This document shows, piece by piece, positions 42,701 to 50,325 of a DNA stretch of 64,000 nucleotides (within the stretch, counting starts at the first letter, position 1; each line of letters starts with the position of its first letter). The stretch is from the NCBI GenBank assembly GCA_964633205.1, contig CAZWFN010000010.1, positions 5,061-69,060 of the forward strand. The letters are read 5' to 3'. The notes below the pieces were generated by a model. The model was not told where the DNA came from. It saw only the letters and a program-made list of their open reading frames with translations, and did no database searches. The position numbers were made by a program, and so were the translations under genes. Source of the stretch: CAYVQE01 sp964633205. GTDB taxonomy: Bacteria > Myxococcota > B64-G9.

Positions 42701-43727
42701 CGAAGGAGTAATAGCCGTGGTTGCCGGAGTCGAGCGCCAGTTCCTCGATGACCAGCACCTGGTTACCGCAGGAGCTGAAGGTGTAGCTCTCATCCGAGGT
42801 GGAGCCGACCTGGATCGAGCCGAAGTCGACCAGGAAAGGCGGTTGCGGGCAGATCTTGGGCGCCAGCCCGTTGCCCAGCAGGCCGATGCGCACCAGCGGC
42901 TCGTCGGGATCGTTGGAGTGGACCTCCAGCCGGCCCTCGTCGGCCCCGCCGTCGAAGGGGCTGTAGGTGATGGTAAAGCTCTGCTCGCCGCCGGGGGCCA
43001 GCGTGCCGGTCCAGGGATCCGGGTTGAGGGCGAACTCGTCGCTGGTGTTGGCGCTGAAATCGACTCCGGCCTGACCGGAGCCCGCGCTGACGGTCAGCTC
43101 GAACACGCCGGTGTTGCGCACCACGAAGCTGTGATCGGTCGAGGCGCCGAGATCGTTCATGCCGAAGTCCAACGACAGCATGCCCGGCTGCTGCGGGTCG
43201 TTGCACAGCTCGCCCTCGGGGCCCACCAGGCAGACCTCGATGTCCGGGCTGACGCCCTCGCCGGCCAGCGCGATGGTGATCTGCTTGCGGTCCGGATCGT
43301 TGGTGGTCACCAGCAGCTCGCCGCTATCGGCCCCGTCGGTCGAGGGCACGTAGTGCACCGCGAAGTAGGCCGCCTCGCCCGGGGCCAGATCATTGGCCTG
43401 GGGCGGATCGACGAAGAAGTCCGAGTCCGCGGCGTCGACCAGTTCGACCGCGTTCCAGTGCAGGTCATCGCGGGCCTCGGCGCCGTTGCGCAGCACCACC
43501 ACCCGGCTGGCCTGTTGCAGCACCACCACTTGGCCGAAGTCGATCAGGTGATCGGCGCCGTCGGCGCCCGCCGGCAGCGACTCGACCGTGCCGTCGCCGT
43601 CCCAGTCCTGGCCGAGCTGCGCCACCGCCCGCACCTCGCCCAGGTTGATGTTGTCCTTGCATGCACCGGCAACAAAAACACCCGCCAACAGGACCATGAC
43701 CAAGCCAAACTGCGTTCCCAGCCTCAT
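39723..43727 (-). CDS. Giant lipoprotein with about seven ASH/choice-of-anchor-D repeats and a C-terminal FG-GAP region, 1334 aa
   Basis: The ATG at 43727 (GGGAGGC 6 nt upstream) gives a lipoprotein signal ending VAGAC (Cys 23). Residues about 55-860 hold about seven Ig-like repeats with the pattern (L)DFGxVxVG...V.ITYxPxDxGAxxGxLxVxSNDPD...L.G.G, a surface choice-of-anchor-D type. The C-terminal third carries FG-GAP/VCBS loops (for example VADLDHDGHPEIFRG, VADFDVDGYPEVFLF, NLTDDNGDGFINENDIPD), a likely calcium-stabilised propeller. Cysteines in pairs suggest disulfides. Adjacent to the anti-sigma gene (37 nt), so expression may depend on that ECF system. Probably a cell-surface or adhesive protein. 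Confidence 0.87.
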   Translation of the reverse strand: MRLGTQFGLVMVLLAGVFVAGACKDNINLGEVRAVAQLGQDWDGDGTVESLPAGADGADHLIDFGQVVVLQQASRVVVLRNGAEARDDLHWNAVELVDAADSDFFVDPPQANDLAPGEAAYFAVHYVPSTDGADSGELLVTTNDPDRKQITIALAGEGVSPDIEVCLVGPEGELCNDPQQPGMLSLDFGMNDLGASTDHSFVVRNTGVFELTVSAGSGQAGVDFSANTSDEFALNPDPWTGTLAPGGEQSFTITYSPFDGGADEGRLEVHSNDPDEPLVRIGLLGNGLAPKICPQPPFLVDFGSIQVGSTSDESYTFSSCGNQVLVIEELALDSGNHGYYSFASSVETPFELSPGETFDVELTYAPATEGAHAGQLDIASNDPNAGEGYIDLVGQATPVPTCDVHVFPLAVDFGTVSTSGFANETVAISNNGDADCDISEIRGPTGSAEFSFPTVPFTGTIPPGEMRQFTVRYQPTDEGADSGSVTVVCANDPDEGETEVSLSGSGVQPPPCDLQVDPALLNFGSVPVGGREELSTTIYNFGSEECYVTNADLTQGSDPSFIPSPLPFPRPELGPGESVDLVVAVEPLHGGVLSGELVIKGAEGNPFMGVPMATVQLSAGGEAAEMCLHPTVLDFGPVAVGDHRDLSFDIQACGPGNLRVRQIAFEGANPDFTFASVPGAPRTVPSGTSHTVTVRYSPSAQGADFGRVLIAGNDEDDPAGVIELVGNYSGSCPSVFDCQPDALWFEATEIGRSREQAFICTNHGSEPLEVLTVELTPGTSPEYLLSAPGVPRTVAPGEQLHVEVAYIPADVGADTGAVAISSQFSSDECDNFTLIDIPLEAEGITADLPPCIGPQNFEPELLFEWPNGNISNPEFHQVFMTPVVINLTDDNGDGFINENDIPDIVFNSYDYFHEQAVPATPAMIRAISGDDGHEIWTIDDPRFRTNNETQLAAADIDGDNLPEILASKYVVTDSGEVTGRFVTGTILCFEHDGTFKWESEPWHAPEDDIEDGSAIGVADLDHDGHPEIFRGPSVFNHRGELLWEGEAGRGSVWHGVFCTAADLDMAGEMELVCGNTAYRHDGSIYWQVDKPDGLASVADFDVDGYPEVFLFASGFGGGSFILDGRTGQVLGSLSGNSSVNASMVAVLADLDDSGGPEIGVVGRCPDPDDPQEDTNCFWGIDVDEANFAMNVIWEEALNDTTLGGGNSAFDFEGDGTFEMLQNDETHVNVYRGLAHDLIYQAERWSVTGWENPLVVDVNNDNHAEIIVIENGLGSSKGILVYGNAGPTKWVETKRVWNQYDYHITNIRENGTVPRFEVPNWTVYNNFLANEPFCE

Positions 43728-43764
43728 GTCGTGCCTCCCTCTATAGACGTAGATGCGTTCGATT

Positions 43765-45459
43765 CTACTTCCAACCCTTGGCGCGCAGATCGCGCAGCAG
43801 CTCGCGCGCCTCGGCGGCGCGGGTGCCCTCGGGGTACAGGCGCAGGTAGTCTTGCAGCGCGCGCAGCGCGCGGCGGTAATCGGCCAACGCCAGGTAGCAC
43901 TCGGCCAGGTGGAAGGCCACCTCCTGGCGCAACAGGCCGTCCGGATGCTCGCGGCGCAGCCCGGCGAAGGTCTCCAGTGCCGCACGCGGCTGCTCCAGCA
44001 CCTGCAGCCGCAGCAGGCCAGCCTGGTAGAGCGCCGCCTCGGCCAGCCGCGGGTCGCTGACCAGCGCCGCCACCCGCAGGTAGCCGTCCAGGGCCTGCTT
44101 CGGCCGGCCGGCCAGGCGCAGGGCGTCGGCCCGCAGCAGCAGGCCGCGCGGGTCGCCGGGCTCGCGCTCCAGGTGCAGCGCGATGCGCCGCCGGGCCGCG
44201 GCCAGCTGGCGATCGGCCAGCAGCCGCCGCGCTTCGGCCAGCAAGTCCGCCCGCGGCTCGGCCGCCGGCGGCGGCGCCGGATCCGGCCGCGGTGCCGGCG
44301 CCAGATCCAGGTGGCGGCGCAGGATGCGCCCCGGCGCCAGCGCCAGCTCGGTGCGCAGCGGCACGATCCCCGGCGCCCGCAGCTCCAGGGCGAACTCACC
44401 GGCCGGCCGGGCCAGCACCAGCGGGGTCTCGCCGACCGGCGCGCCGTCGATCAGCACCCGGGCCGGCTGCGGCCGGGAGCTGAGCTGCAAGGTGCCGAGC
44501 TCCGCGCCGGCGGTCGAATGCAGCAGCTCGGCGCGCTGCAGCGGTCCGGGGCCCGGCGGCAGACCGCGCTCCACAGCCGTGAAGCCGGCGACGGGATCCA
44601 ACCGGGCCCAGGCCGGGGCCTCCAGACGCTGCACGTCGTCCGCGGCGGTGTGCAGCCGCAACGCACCCGCCGCCAGCAACAGCCGCGGCGCCCCGTCCCC
44701 GTCGAGGTCCAAAGAAAAGGCCGTGCCGAGCGCCTCGAGCTCAAGGCTGGCCCAGCGCACCCGAAAGGACCGGCGCTCGGCGCCCAGCCGGGCCACCAGG
44801 GTGCCGCGCTGCAGTTCGACCGTCCAGCCGTCATCGCCCCGCAAGCGGGCCCGGGCGCCGTCCAGCAAGGCGATGGCCACCGCCGGCTCGGGCCGCAGCG
44901 CCAACGCCGCCCCCTCGCCGAGACGCAGCTCCTCATCCAGCGGCGCCACCCAGCGACCGGTTGCCGGACGCGGTCCGGCCACTTCGCCCTGCAGGTAGGT
45001 CACCTGCACCGCCGCGGCCGGCTCCGGCCGCAGCACCGGTGCAAGGCCGTTCTTCGCAGGGAGCGCAGCAGGCGGGTCCGCCGGCCCATCGCCGCGGGTG
45101 GCGGCGCCCGGGGCCGGAGCGGGGTCGCCTCCCGGCCACCACAGCGCCAGCAGCAGCGCGGCCGCGGCCGCCGCAGCACCGGCCAGCGCCGGGGCCAGCC
45201 AGCGCCGGCGGCCCCGCCCGGGGCCGAACAGCCGCGCGGCCACCGCCTGTCGGTCCAGGGGAGCCGGCTCCACCGCGGCCGCCGCACGCAGCTCGGCCTG
45301 CAGCCGGCGCAGTGCTTCGATCTCACCGCGGCAGGCGTCACAGCCGGACAGGTGGCGTTCGAAATCGGTCCGGTCGGTGGGGTCCAACCGCTGGTCCAGG
45401 TAGTCCTGGACTCGGCCTACCCAGGGGCAGGCTCCCTGCTTCCGGTCTTCGGCGGCCAC
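43765..45459 (-). CDS. Anti-sigma factor-like membrane protein: zf-HC2, FecR, PEGA and TPR, 564 aa
   Basis: The GTG at 45459 has GGAGGG 8 nt upstream, so the gene overlaps its sigma partner by 43 nt. A putative zinc-binding anti-sigma motif (HLSGCDACRGE) is near residue 37 and a membrane helix near 85-103. The extracytoplasmic part has a FecR-like domain (about 155-275), a PEGA-like repeat (PQPARVLIDGAPVGETPLVL) and several TPR-like repeats towards the C-terminus. Pairing with an ECF sigma gene suggests it sequesters sigma until an envelope signal is received. The fusion of FecR, PEGA and TPR is unusual in one protein. Confidence 0.85.
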   Translation of the reverse strand: MAAEDRKQGACPWVGRVQDYLDQRLDPTDRTDFERHLSGCDACRGEIEALRRLQAELRAAAAVEPAPLDRQAVAARLFGPGRGRRRWLAPALAGAAAAAAALLLALWWPGGDPAPAPGAATRGDGPADPPAALPAKNGLAPVLRPEPAAAVQVTYLQGEVAGPRPATGRWVAPLDEELRLGEGAALALRPEPAVAIALLDGARARLRGDDGWTVELQRGTLVARLGAERRSFRVRWASLELEALGTAFSLDLDGDGAPRLLLAAGALRLHTAADDVQRLEAPAWARLDPVAGFTAVERGLPPGPGPLQRAELLHSTAGAELGTLQLSSRPQPARVLIDGAPVGETPLVLARPAGEFALELRAPGIVPLRTELALAPGRILRRHLDLAPAPRPDPAPPPAAEPRADLLAEARRLLADRQLAAARRRIALHLEREPGDPRGLLLRADALRLAGRPKQALDGYLRVAALVSDPRLAEAALYQAGLLRLQVLEQPRAALETFAGLRREHPDGLLRQEVAFHLAECYLALADYRRALRALQDYLRLYPEGTRAAEARELLRDLRAKGWK

Positions 45460-46031
45460 CGGTATACCCTCCGAAAGGCCTTGCGGGCGCTGTGCAGCCG
45501 GGTCCATACCGTCTTGTCCGGAATGCCCAGCCGTTCGGCGATCTGCTTGCCGCTCAGGCCCTCCATCTCGTACAAGACCAGCACGGTCCGCAGCTTGAAC
45601 GAAAGCCGGTCCAGGGCCCGGTGCACGGCCGCGGCCCGCTGCTGGGCCTCGAGCCGGTCGCCAGGCGCGGCCGGCGGCGGGCCGGACGGCTCACGTGCCG
45701 CCCGCTGCTGCAACCGCCGCCAACGGGCCCAGCCCCGCGCCCGGCGCTTGGCCACCCGCAGGCAGATACCGAACAAAAACGTGGAGAAACGCGCCTCACC
45801 GCGGAACTTCGGCAGGGCGCGCCACAGCGCCAGGTAGCTCTCCTGGACCAGGTCCGCGCGATCGGCCACCGGGCCGACCAGCCGCAGCAGGATGCGGTCG
45901 ACGTCGTCCACCGTCCGCTCGAAAAGCTCCCGCTGGGCATCGCGATCACCTCGCCGGCAACGCTCGATCAGCTCACCGGACACAGGCGACCGCGCATCCG
46001 ATCCGTAACCGGTCGCGGCCATGCCCGGCAT
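45417..46031 (-). CDS. ECF-type RNA polymerase sigma factor
   Basis: 204 residues. Sigma region 2 (DRADLVQESYLALWRALPKF and FSTFLFGICLRVAKRRARGW, near residues 58-105) and region 4 (LVLYEMEGLSGKQIAERLGI, then DKTVWTRLHSARKAFRRVY) with the helix-turn-helix. Two ATGs, at 46031 and 46022, are possible starts; neither has a strong Shine-Dalgarno. Its 3' end overlaps the anti-sigma gene. The probable regulon includes that gene and the large ASH lipoprotein, which lie in the same direction. Confidence 0.88.
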   Translation of the reverse strand: MPGMAATGYGSDARSPVSGELIERCRRGDRDAQRELFERTVDDVDRILLRLVGPVADRADLVQESYLALWRALPKFRGEARFSTFLFGICLRVAKRRARGWARWRRLQQRAAREPSGPPPAAPGDRLEAQQRAAAVHRALDRLSFKLRTVLVLYEMEGLSGKQIAERLGIPDKTVWTRLHSARKAFRRVYRWPPKTGSREPAPG

Positions 46032-46103
46032 TCTACTGCATCGGTTTCCCGATCCCCCAGAAACCTTCTCTGAAAGTTCAGTCTTGTCGCAGGCGCCGCG
46101 GAG

Positions 46104-47267
46104 TCACCGATCCAGCGCCACCAACAGCGCCAGGCCGGCTTCGAGAGAGACCTTTTGCATGGACAGCACGGTGCTGAGCTGATCGGCGCCGCCGTAGGTG
46201 TAGCGTTGGCGCCGCAGGTAGACGGTAGGCCCAGCGTGGAGCTCGAGGCCGATGCCCCAGGGGGTCCAGTAGCGGAATCGGGCCCGCAGCAGCAGGGCCG
46301 GATTGAGCCGCTCGACCGATTTGGTCTCTTGCAGGCGTTCGAGCAGAACGTCCAGCCGGCTCCAGCTCAGCTTCAGGCCCAGATCGGCGCCCAGGCTCCA
46401 GCTGCGGGCGCGCCAGCCCAGGGCCAGCCGCAGCACGACCGGCCAGGCGGTGTAGAGCGCCTGCACCTCGTCTACAGCCACCCGCCGGCCCCGCAGGGCC
46501 TGCAGCTCGAGCCCGATGTCCAGCCACGCCAGCGGGCGATAGCCCAGCCCCACACCCAGGCCCAGGCTGGCAGCGGACCAGCTCGGATGCGAGCTGTACA
46601 GCCCGCCGACGGCCAGGGTCCAATGCGACCACGACCGCTCTATCCGGGCAGCCGACGGCGGTAGCGGTCGGGGCGCGGGGCAAGGGGGGCATTTCGGGCA
46701 GGGCCGGCGGAGGTCCCCGTCCCGCGGCGCGGGCGGAATGGGCCGCCGCCGGGGCCGCGGCCGGGCGGCCGGCGCGGCCGCTGGAATGGGCAGGCTGGCC
46801 ACCTCGCCGGCCCGCAGCGCGTTGGCCACCGCCAATGCGATGGCCCGCGACAGGGCATCGACGTCGGTTGCGCTGGGGCAGACCTCGCGCACCACGAGCT
46901 GCTCGCTGGCCGGATCCAGGATGCGCAGCCGGATGCGCCGCGGCGCCGGACAGTCGCCGGCCGCGATCAGCTCTCCCCACAGCACCGCCGCCGCCCCCAA
47001 TTCGTGGGCCCGCTGGCGCGCGGTCGGCTCGATGGCCCCGGGGGCCAGCGGCCCGGTCGGCTCCTGGGCCACCACCTCGACATCGGTGGCGAGCTCGAGC
47101 TTGAGCGACTCGGCCAGCCGCTCGGCCCAGGGCACTTCCAGCTCGGGCGGCGCGGCGCCGAAGATCGGCAGCACCAGCAGCGTGCGCGGCTCGCTGTCGG
47201 CCCGCGCCGCGCCGAGCGGCCCCAGCAGCAAGGCCGCCAGCCCGATTGACGTACTCCAGCGCAGCAT
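46104..47267 (-). CDS. Exported protein with CsgG/TolB-N-like N-domain and outer-membrane beta-barrel C-domain
   Basis: 387 residues; signal peptide 1-22 (GAARA). The N-terminal half (about 23-150) has a TolB-N/CsgG-like alpha-beta pattern (RTLLVLPIFGAAPP, GAAAVLWGELI). A Pro/Arg linker with a CPKCPPCP motif follows, and the C-terminal half contains alternating hydrophobic strands ending in aromatic residues (LYSSHPSWSAASLGLGVGLG, LRLALGWRARSWSLGADLGL) typical of a small beta-barrel in the outer membrane. GGAG precedes the ATG at 47267. It lies 72 nt upstream of the ECF sigma gene. Confidence 0.78.
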   Translation of the reverse strand: MLRWSTSIGLAALLLGPLGAARADSEPRTLLVLPIFGAAPPELEVPWAERLAESLKLELATDVEVVAQEPTGPLAPGAIEPTARQRAHELGAAAVLWGELIAAGDCPAPRRIRLRILDPASEQLVVREVCPSATDVDALSRAIALAVANALRAGEVASLPIPAAAPAARPRPRRRPIPPAPRDGDLRRPCPKCPPCPAPRPLPPSAARIERSWSHWTLAVGGLYSSHPSWSAASLGLGVGLGYRPLAWLDIGLELQALRGRRVAVDEVQALYTAWPVVLRLALGWRARSWSLGADLGLKLSWSRLDVLLERLQETKSVERLNPALLLRARFRYWTPWGIGLELHAGPTVYLRRQRYTYGGADQLSTVLSMQKVSLEAGLALLVALDR

Positions 47268-47330
47268 CGTCTCCAACCCTCGCCCGCAGTGTAGACAGTC
47301 GCCCGATGCCAGGCAAGCACCGGTGCTGGA

Positions 47331-47378
47331 CCCTGATTTCCAACCCCGGTCGCGATCTCTGCGTCAGACCGGCGGATT
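47331..47378 (+). repeat. Palindromic repeat element, copy C (left half only)
   Basis: Begins CCCTGATTTCC and continues through the GCGATCTCTGCGTCAG and ACCGGCGGATT blocks of copies A and B, then diverges. The partner arms are missing, so it is a truncated copy. It ends at the -35 box of a promoter candidate. Confidence 0.8.
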
Positions 47379-47406
47379 GACCCGTTCGCGACCTGCGGCG
47401 TAAAAA
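47377..47406 (+). promoter_or_regulatory. Putative promoter at the edge of repeat copy C, possibly for a leaderless transcript
   Basis: TTGACC (47377-47382), 18-nt spacer, TAAAAA (47401-47406). Transcription would start at about 47413, directly at the ATG at 47414; no Shine-Dalgarno is visible. Confidence 0.45.
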
Positions 47407-47413
47407 GAAACAC

Positions 47414-48346
47414 ATGGGAGCCTGCGGCGACAGCGAGCTCGAACGCATCGAGCGTCATTACCGACAGATCTACCGCCATCTGGATCCGGATTCGCTGAGC
47501 GAGCAGGATGCGGACTGGCCCGGAGAGGAAAACGATGCACGCGAGCGGGCGGAGGCGGCCGACGGGTTGTTCCTCGGCTTCTACTCCCTGTCCGGCCTGC
47601 GCTTGGTGTTCGAACGCTACGGCCTGGTGGCCGAGCTGGCGCGGCTCGGCTTCGACGAGCTGGAGTTCGCCCTGGACGAGCCGGACGCGGGCTACGACGT
47701 GCTGCGCATCACCAGCCCGCGCGTGCGGCAGCCGCTGGTGGAGCTGGTGGCCCAGGTGGCGCCCCCGCCGGCCCACCTGCGCTGGGTGGCGCCTGCCGAA
47801 CACCGGTTCCTGCAGGTGCGCTGGCTGCGGATGCAGAACCCGCTGCAGCGCCCCGACCCCGCCCGGCCACTGCTGCCCGGCCAGTCGTTTCCAGGTCTCG
47901 GCATCGGCCGCGAGATGCTGGTATTGCTGCAGTTGATCAGCGTGCGGCTCGGGCTGGACGGGATGCTCGAGCTGCCCGAGCGGATGCACAACGCCGTGCT
48001 GTATTTTCGCCACTTCCGCTTCGTGCAGCCAGAGATGCAGGGCCAGCTGACAGCCATTCTGCGCGACACCCGCGACCGCTCGCTTTACGAGCTGGCCTGG
48101 GGGGTCGAGTCCGGCGACCTGCTCGATTGCCGCAGCGGCAAGCCCTTTCGCTGGATCGGCGCCGAGCAGGTGCTCGCCCGCCGGGGGCCCGTCAAGACCT
48201 GGATCGAATCGGCCGCCTACCGCGAGCGGGCCACCGAAGCCATGGAGCAGAACCGGTTCCGGCTCTCGCGGGGCGACCTGACCGTGGACCTGCTGGGTGC
48301 CGGCCAGGACCTGACCGAGAACCCCATCCCCGACCGCATCAAGTGA
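47414..48346 (+). CDS. Conserved-looking protein of unknown function, 310 aa
   Basis: Not recognised. Cytoplasmic by composition, no signal peptide or membrane segment. The N-terminal 45 residues are acidic and helical (LERIERHYRQIYRHLDPDSL); the middle has alternating strands and helices (LVFERYGLVAELARLGFDEL, LRWVAPAEHRFLQVRWLRMQ) and a segment LLQLISVRLGLDGMLELPER near residue 180; the tail resembles NRFRLSRGDLTVDL. No catalytic motif is obvious. It is a single gene, divergent to 46104-47267, read with its ATG at the predicted transcription start. Confidence 0.72.
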   Translation: MGACGDSELERIERHYRQIYRHLDPDSLSEQDADWPGEENDARERAEAADGLFLGFYSLSGLRLVFERYGLVAELARLGFDELEFALDEPDAGYDVLRITSPRVRQPLVELVAQVAPPPAHLRWVAPAEHRFLQVRWLRMQNPLQRPDPARPLLPGQSFPGLGIGREMLVLLQLISVRLGLDGMLELPERMHNAVLYFRHFRFVQPEMQGQLTAILRDTRDRSLYELAWGVESGDLLDCRSGKPFRWIGAEQVLARRGPVKTWIESAAYRERATEAMEQNRFRLSRGDLTVDLLGAGQDLTENPIPDRIK

Positions 48347-48402
48347 GCCGCCTTTGCCGCGGCCGAGTCGGAAAAGAGCAGGCATCCGGGCGCGAAAAAC
48401 CT

Positions 48403-48431
48403 TTGCCATGGCCGGACCGGCGAGATACTGT
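48403..48431 (+). promoter_or_regulatory. Weak promoter candidate
   Basis: TTGCCA (48403-48408), 17-nt spacer, TACTGT (48426-48431), about 19 nt before the ATG at 48450. Confidence 0.3.
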
Positions 48432-48449
48432 GGATGCCGAGAGCAACCC

Positions 48450-48749
48450 ATGAAATGCCGCGACTGCCTCCATTGGGCTCCGCCCCGCTCCGTCGACTCG
48501 CTGCCTGACTATCCGATCGGCTACTGCGAGATCTTCCAGAAGGACGTGGCCGGCGAGTACGCGGGTTGCGCCGGGCGTTTCTTTTTGTCGCGCAACCGCG
48601 AGGAGTGGCGCGGCACCATCCATGAAAAGGACGCCCCGGCCGACGCCCCGATCGAGATTCCGGACGGGGCCAAGATCGTCTCCATATCGGAGCCGATCTC
48701 GCATACCGGCACCGTCAAGATCGTCTACCTGGTTCCGGATCGAGGCTGA
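48450..48749 (+). CDS. Small cysteine-containing protein, 99 aa
   Basis: Starts MKCRDCLHW with a CxxC pair, and two more Cys at DYPIGYCEIF and AGCAGRFF, spaced about 20 and 13 residues on: a plausible four-Cys metal site. The C-terminal part is beta-rich and hydrophobic at the end (GTVKIVYLVPD). No signal peptide. Not matched to a family; convergent with rplQ. Confidence 0.6.
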   Translation: MKCRDCLHWAPPRSVDSLPDYPIGYCEIFQKDVAGEYAGCAGRFFLSRNREEWRGTIHEKDAPADAPIEIPDGAKIVSISEPISHTGTVKIVYLVPDRG

Positions 48750-48771
48750 GGCGAGCGGGCGGTCAGCGGGG

Positions 48772-49251
48772 CTACTCGGTCTGGTCGGCTGGCTTCTCAG
48801 CGCTCTTCTTGGTGCTCTTCTTGGCGGCTTTCTTGCCACCGCGGCGGACCGGGGATTTTTCCTCGGGCAGCAGCTCGATGAAGGCCATGCGGGCATTGTC
48901 CCCGAGCCGGTTGCCGGTGCGGATGATGCGCGTGTAGCCGCCTGGCCGATCGCGGTAGCGCGGGCCGATCGTCTCGAACAACTTGGTCAACGCTTCTTCC
49001 CGGTTGTGCTTGCGCCGCTCCACCTTGACGCCGGTGGTGCGCATGCGGCTGGCCGCCAGCCTCCGGGCGTGCAGGTCGCCGCGTTTGCCCAGAGTGATCA
49101 GCCGCTCGGCCACCCGGCGCAGCTCCTTGGCCCGCTCCAGGGTGGTCAGGATGCGCTCGTGCAGAAACAGGGAGGTAACCATGTTCCCGAACATCGCCTT
49201 CCGGTGCGGAACGCTGCGCCCGAAGCGGCGGCTGTTCCTTTGGTGCCTCAT
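48772..49251 (-). CDS. rplQ: 50S ribosomal protein L17
   Basis: Starts MRHQRNSRRFGRSVPHRKAM, the conserved L17 N-terminus, with family blocks ERILTTLERAKELRRVAERL and YRDRPGGYTRIIRTGNRLGDN. 159 residues, about 40 longer than E. coli L17 because of a C-terminal lysine/alanine tail (KKAAKKSTKKSAEKPAD). Last gene of the alpha operon; its ATG overlaps the rpoA stop codon (ATGA). Confidence 0.95.
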   Translation of the reverse strand: MRHQRNSRRFGRSVPHRKAMFGNMVTSLFLHERILTTLERAKELRRVAERLITLGKRGDLHARRLAASRMRTTGVKVERRKHNREEALTKLFETIGPRYRDRPGGYTRIIRTGNRLGDNARMAFIELLPEEKSPVRRGGKKAAKKSTKKSAEKPADQTE

Positions 49252-50276
49252 GACTCCTCGTCCTCCTGAACCCGGCCTTGCTTCAGCTCCTTGGGCGGCC
49301 AGTTGTCGAGCTTCATTCCGAGGCCCAGGCCCATCTCCCCGAGGATATCCTTGATCTCCTTCAAGGACTTGCGACCGAAGTTCTTGGTCTTGAGCATCTC
49401 GGCCTCGGTCTTCTGGACCAGGTCACCGATGTACTTGATGTCAGCGTTCTCCAGGCAGTTGGCCGAGCGGACCGAGAGCTCGAGCTCGTCGACCGAGCGC
49501 ATCAGCGTCTCCAGCAGGCGCTCTTGCTCTTCGTCGCGCTCCTCTTCCAGGCTTTCGTCCTCTTCCGGGAAGTTGATGAAGATCGCCAGCTGCTCTTTGA
49601 GAATCTTGGAGGCATAGGCCACCGCATCTTCGGGCCGCACGCTGCCGTCGGTCCAGACCTCGATGGTCAGCTTGTCGTAATCGGTCATCTGGCCGACGCG
49701 GGCGTTGGTGACCTGATAGTTCACTTTGCGGATGGGCGAAAAGATGGAATCCACCGGGATGACGCCCACCGCGTCATCTTCCTTCTTGTTCATCTCGGCC
49801 GGCACGTAACCGCGGCCGGTCTCCACCGTCAACTCCATCTGCAGGCGGCCGCGCTCCGACACGGTGGCGATGTGCTGGTCCGGATTGAGCACCGTCAATC
49901 CGGCCGGGAGCTGGATGTCGCCGGCCTTGACCTCGCACGGCCCCTTGGCGTCGACGGTGCAGGTGCCCGGCTGCCAAGTCTCGGACTTGAGGCCGACCTC
50001 TTTCAGGTTCAAGATGATGTCCGCCACGTCCTCCGAGACCTCTGGTATCGAGGAGAACTCGTGCAACACGCCTTCGATCTTCACCGAGGTGAAGGCGGCC
50101 CCCTTGATGCTCGCCAACAGCACCCGCCGCAGCGAGTTGCCCAGCGTCACTCCGAAACCGCGTTCGAATGGCTCGCCCACGAACTTGCCGTAGGTTTCCC
50201 CCATGGTGTCCCGATCGATCAGCAAATTCTTGGGCTTGATCAGGTCACGCCAGTAATTGGAAATATCCGAGGCCAT
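49248..50276 (-). CDS. rpoA: DNA-directed RNA polymerase subunit alpha
   Basis: 342 residues: the N-terminal assembly domain (FERGFGVTLGNSLRRVLLAS, GAAFTSVKIEGVLHEFSSIP) and C-terminal UP-element/activator-binding domain with helix-hairpin-helix (KNFGRKSLKEIKDILGEMGL). An acidic linker (DEESLEEERDEEQERLLE) joins them. Follows rpsD with 49 nt between; normal length. Confidence 0.97.
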   Translation of the reverse strand: MASDISNYWRDLIKPKNLLIDRDTMGETYGKFVGEPFERGFGVTLGNSLRRVLLASIKGAAFTSVKIEGVLHEFSSIPEVSEDVADIILNLKEVGLKSETWQPGTCTVDAKGPCEVKAGDIQLPAGLTVLNPDQHIATVSERGRLQMELTVETGRGYVPAEMNKKEDDAVGVIPVDSIFSPIRKVNYQVTNARVGQMTDYDKLTIEVWTDGSVRPEDAVAYASKILKEQLAIFINFPEEDESLEEERDEEQERLLETLMRSVDELELSVRSANCLENADIKYIGDLVQKTEAEMLKTKNFGRKSLKEIKDILGEMGLGLGMKLDNWPPKELKQGRVQEDEES

Positions 50277-50325
50277 ACTACCTCCATCGAGAAGGAGATC
50301 ACCGACTCCGACTGCCTTCGCTTGC

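Noticed and set aside
43728..44399. Open frame extending the giant lipoprotein upstream by 224 codons
   Set aside because: It overlaps the anti-sigma gene antisense-like in another frame, lacks a signal peptide and is Arg/Trp/Cys-rich; the lipoprotein signal at 43727 is clear.
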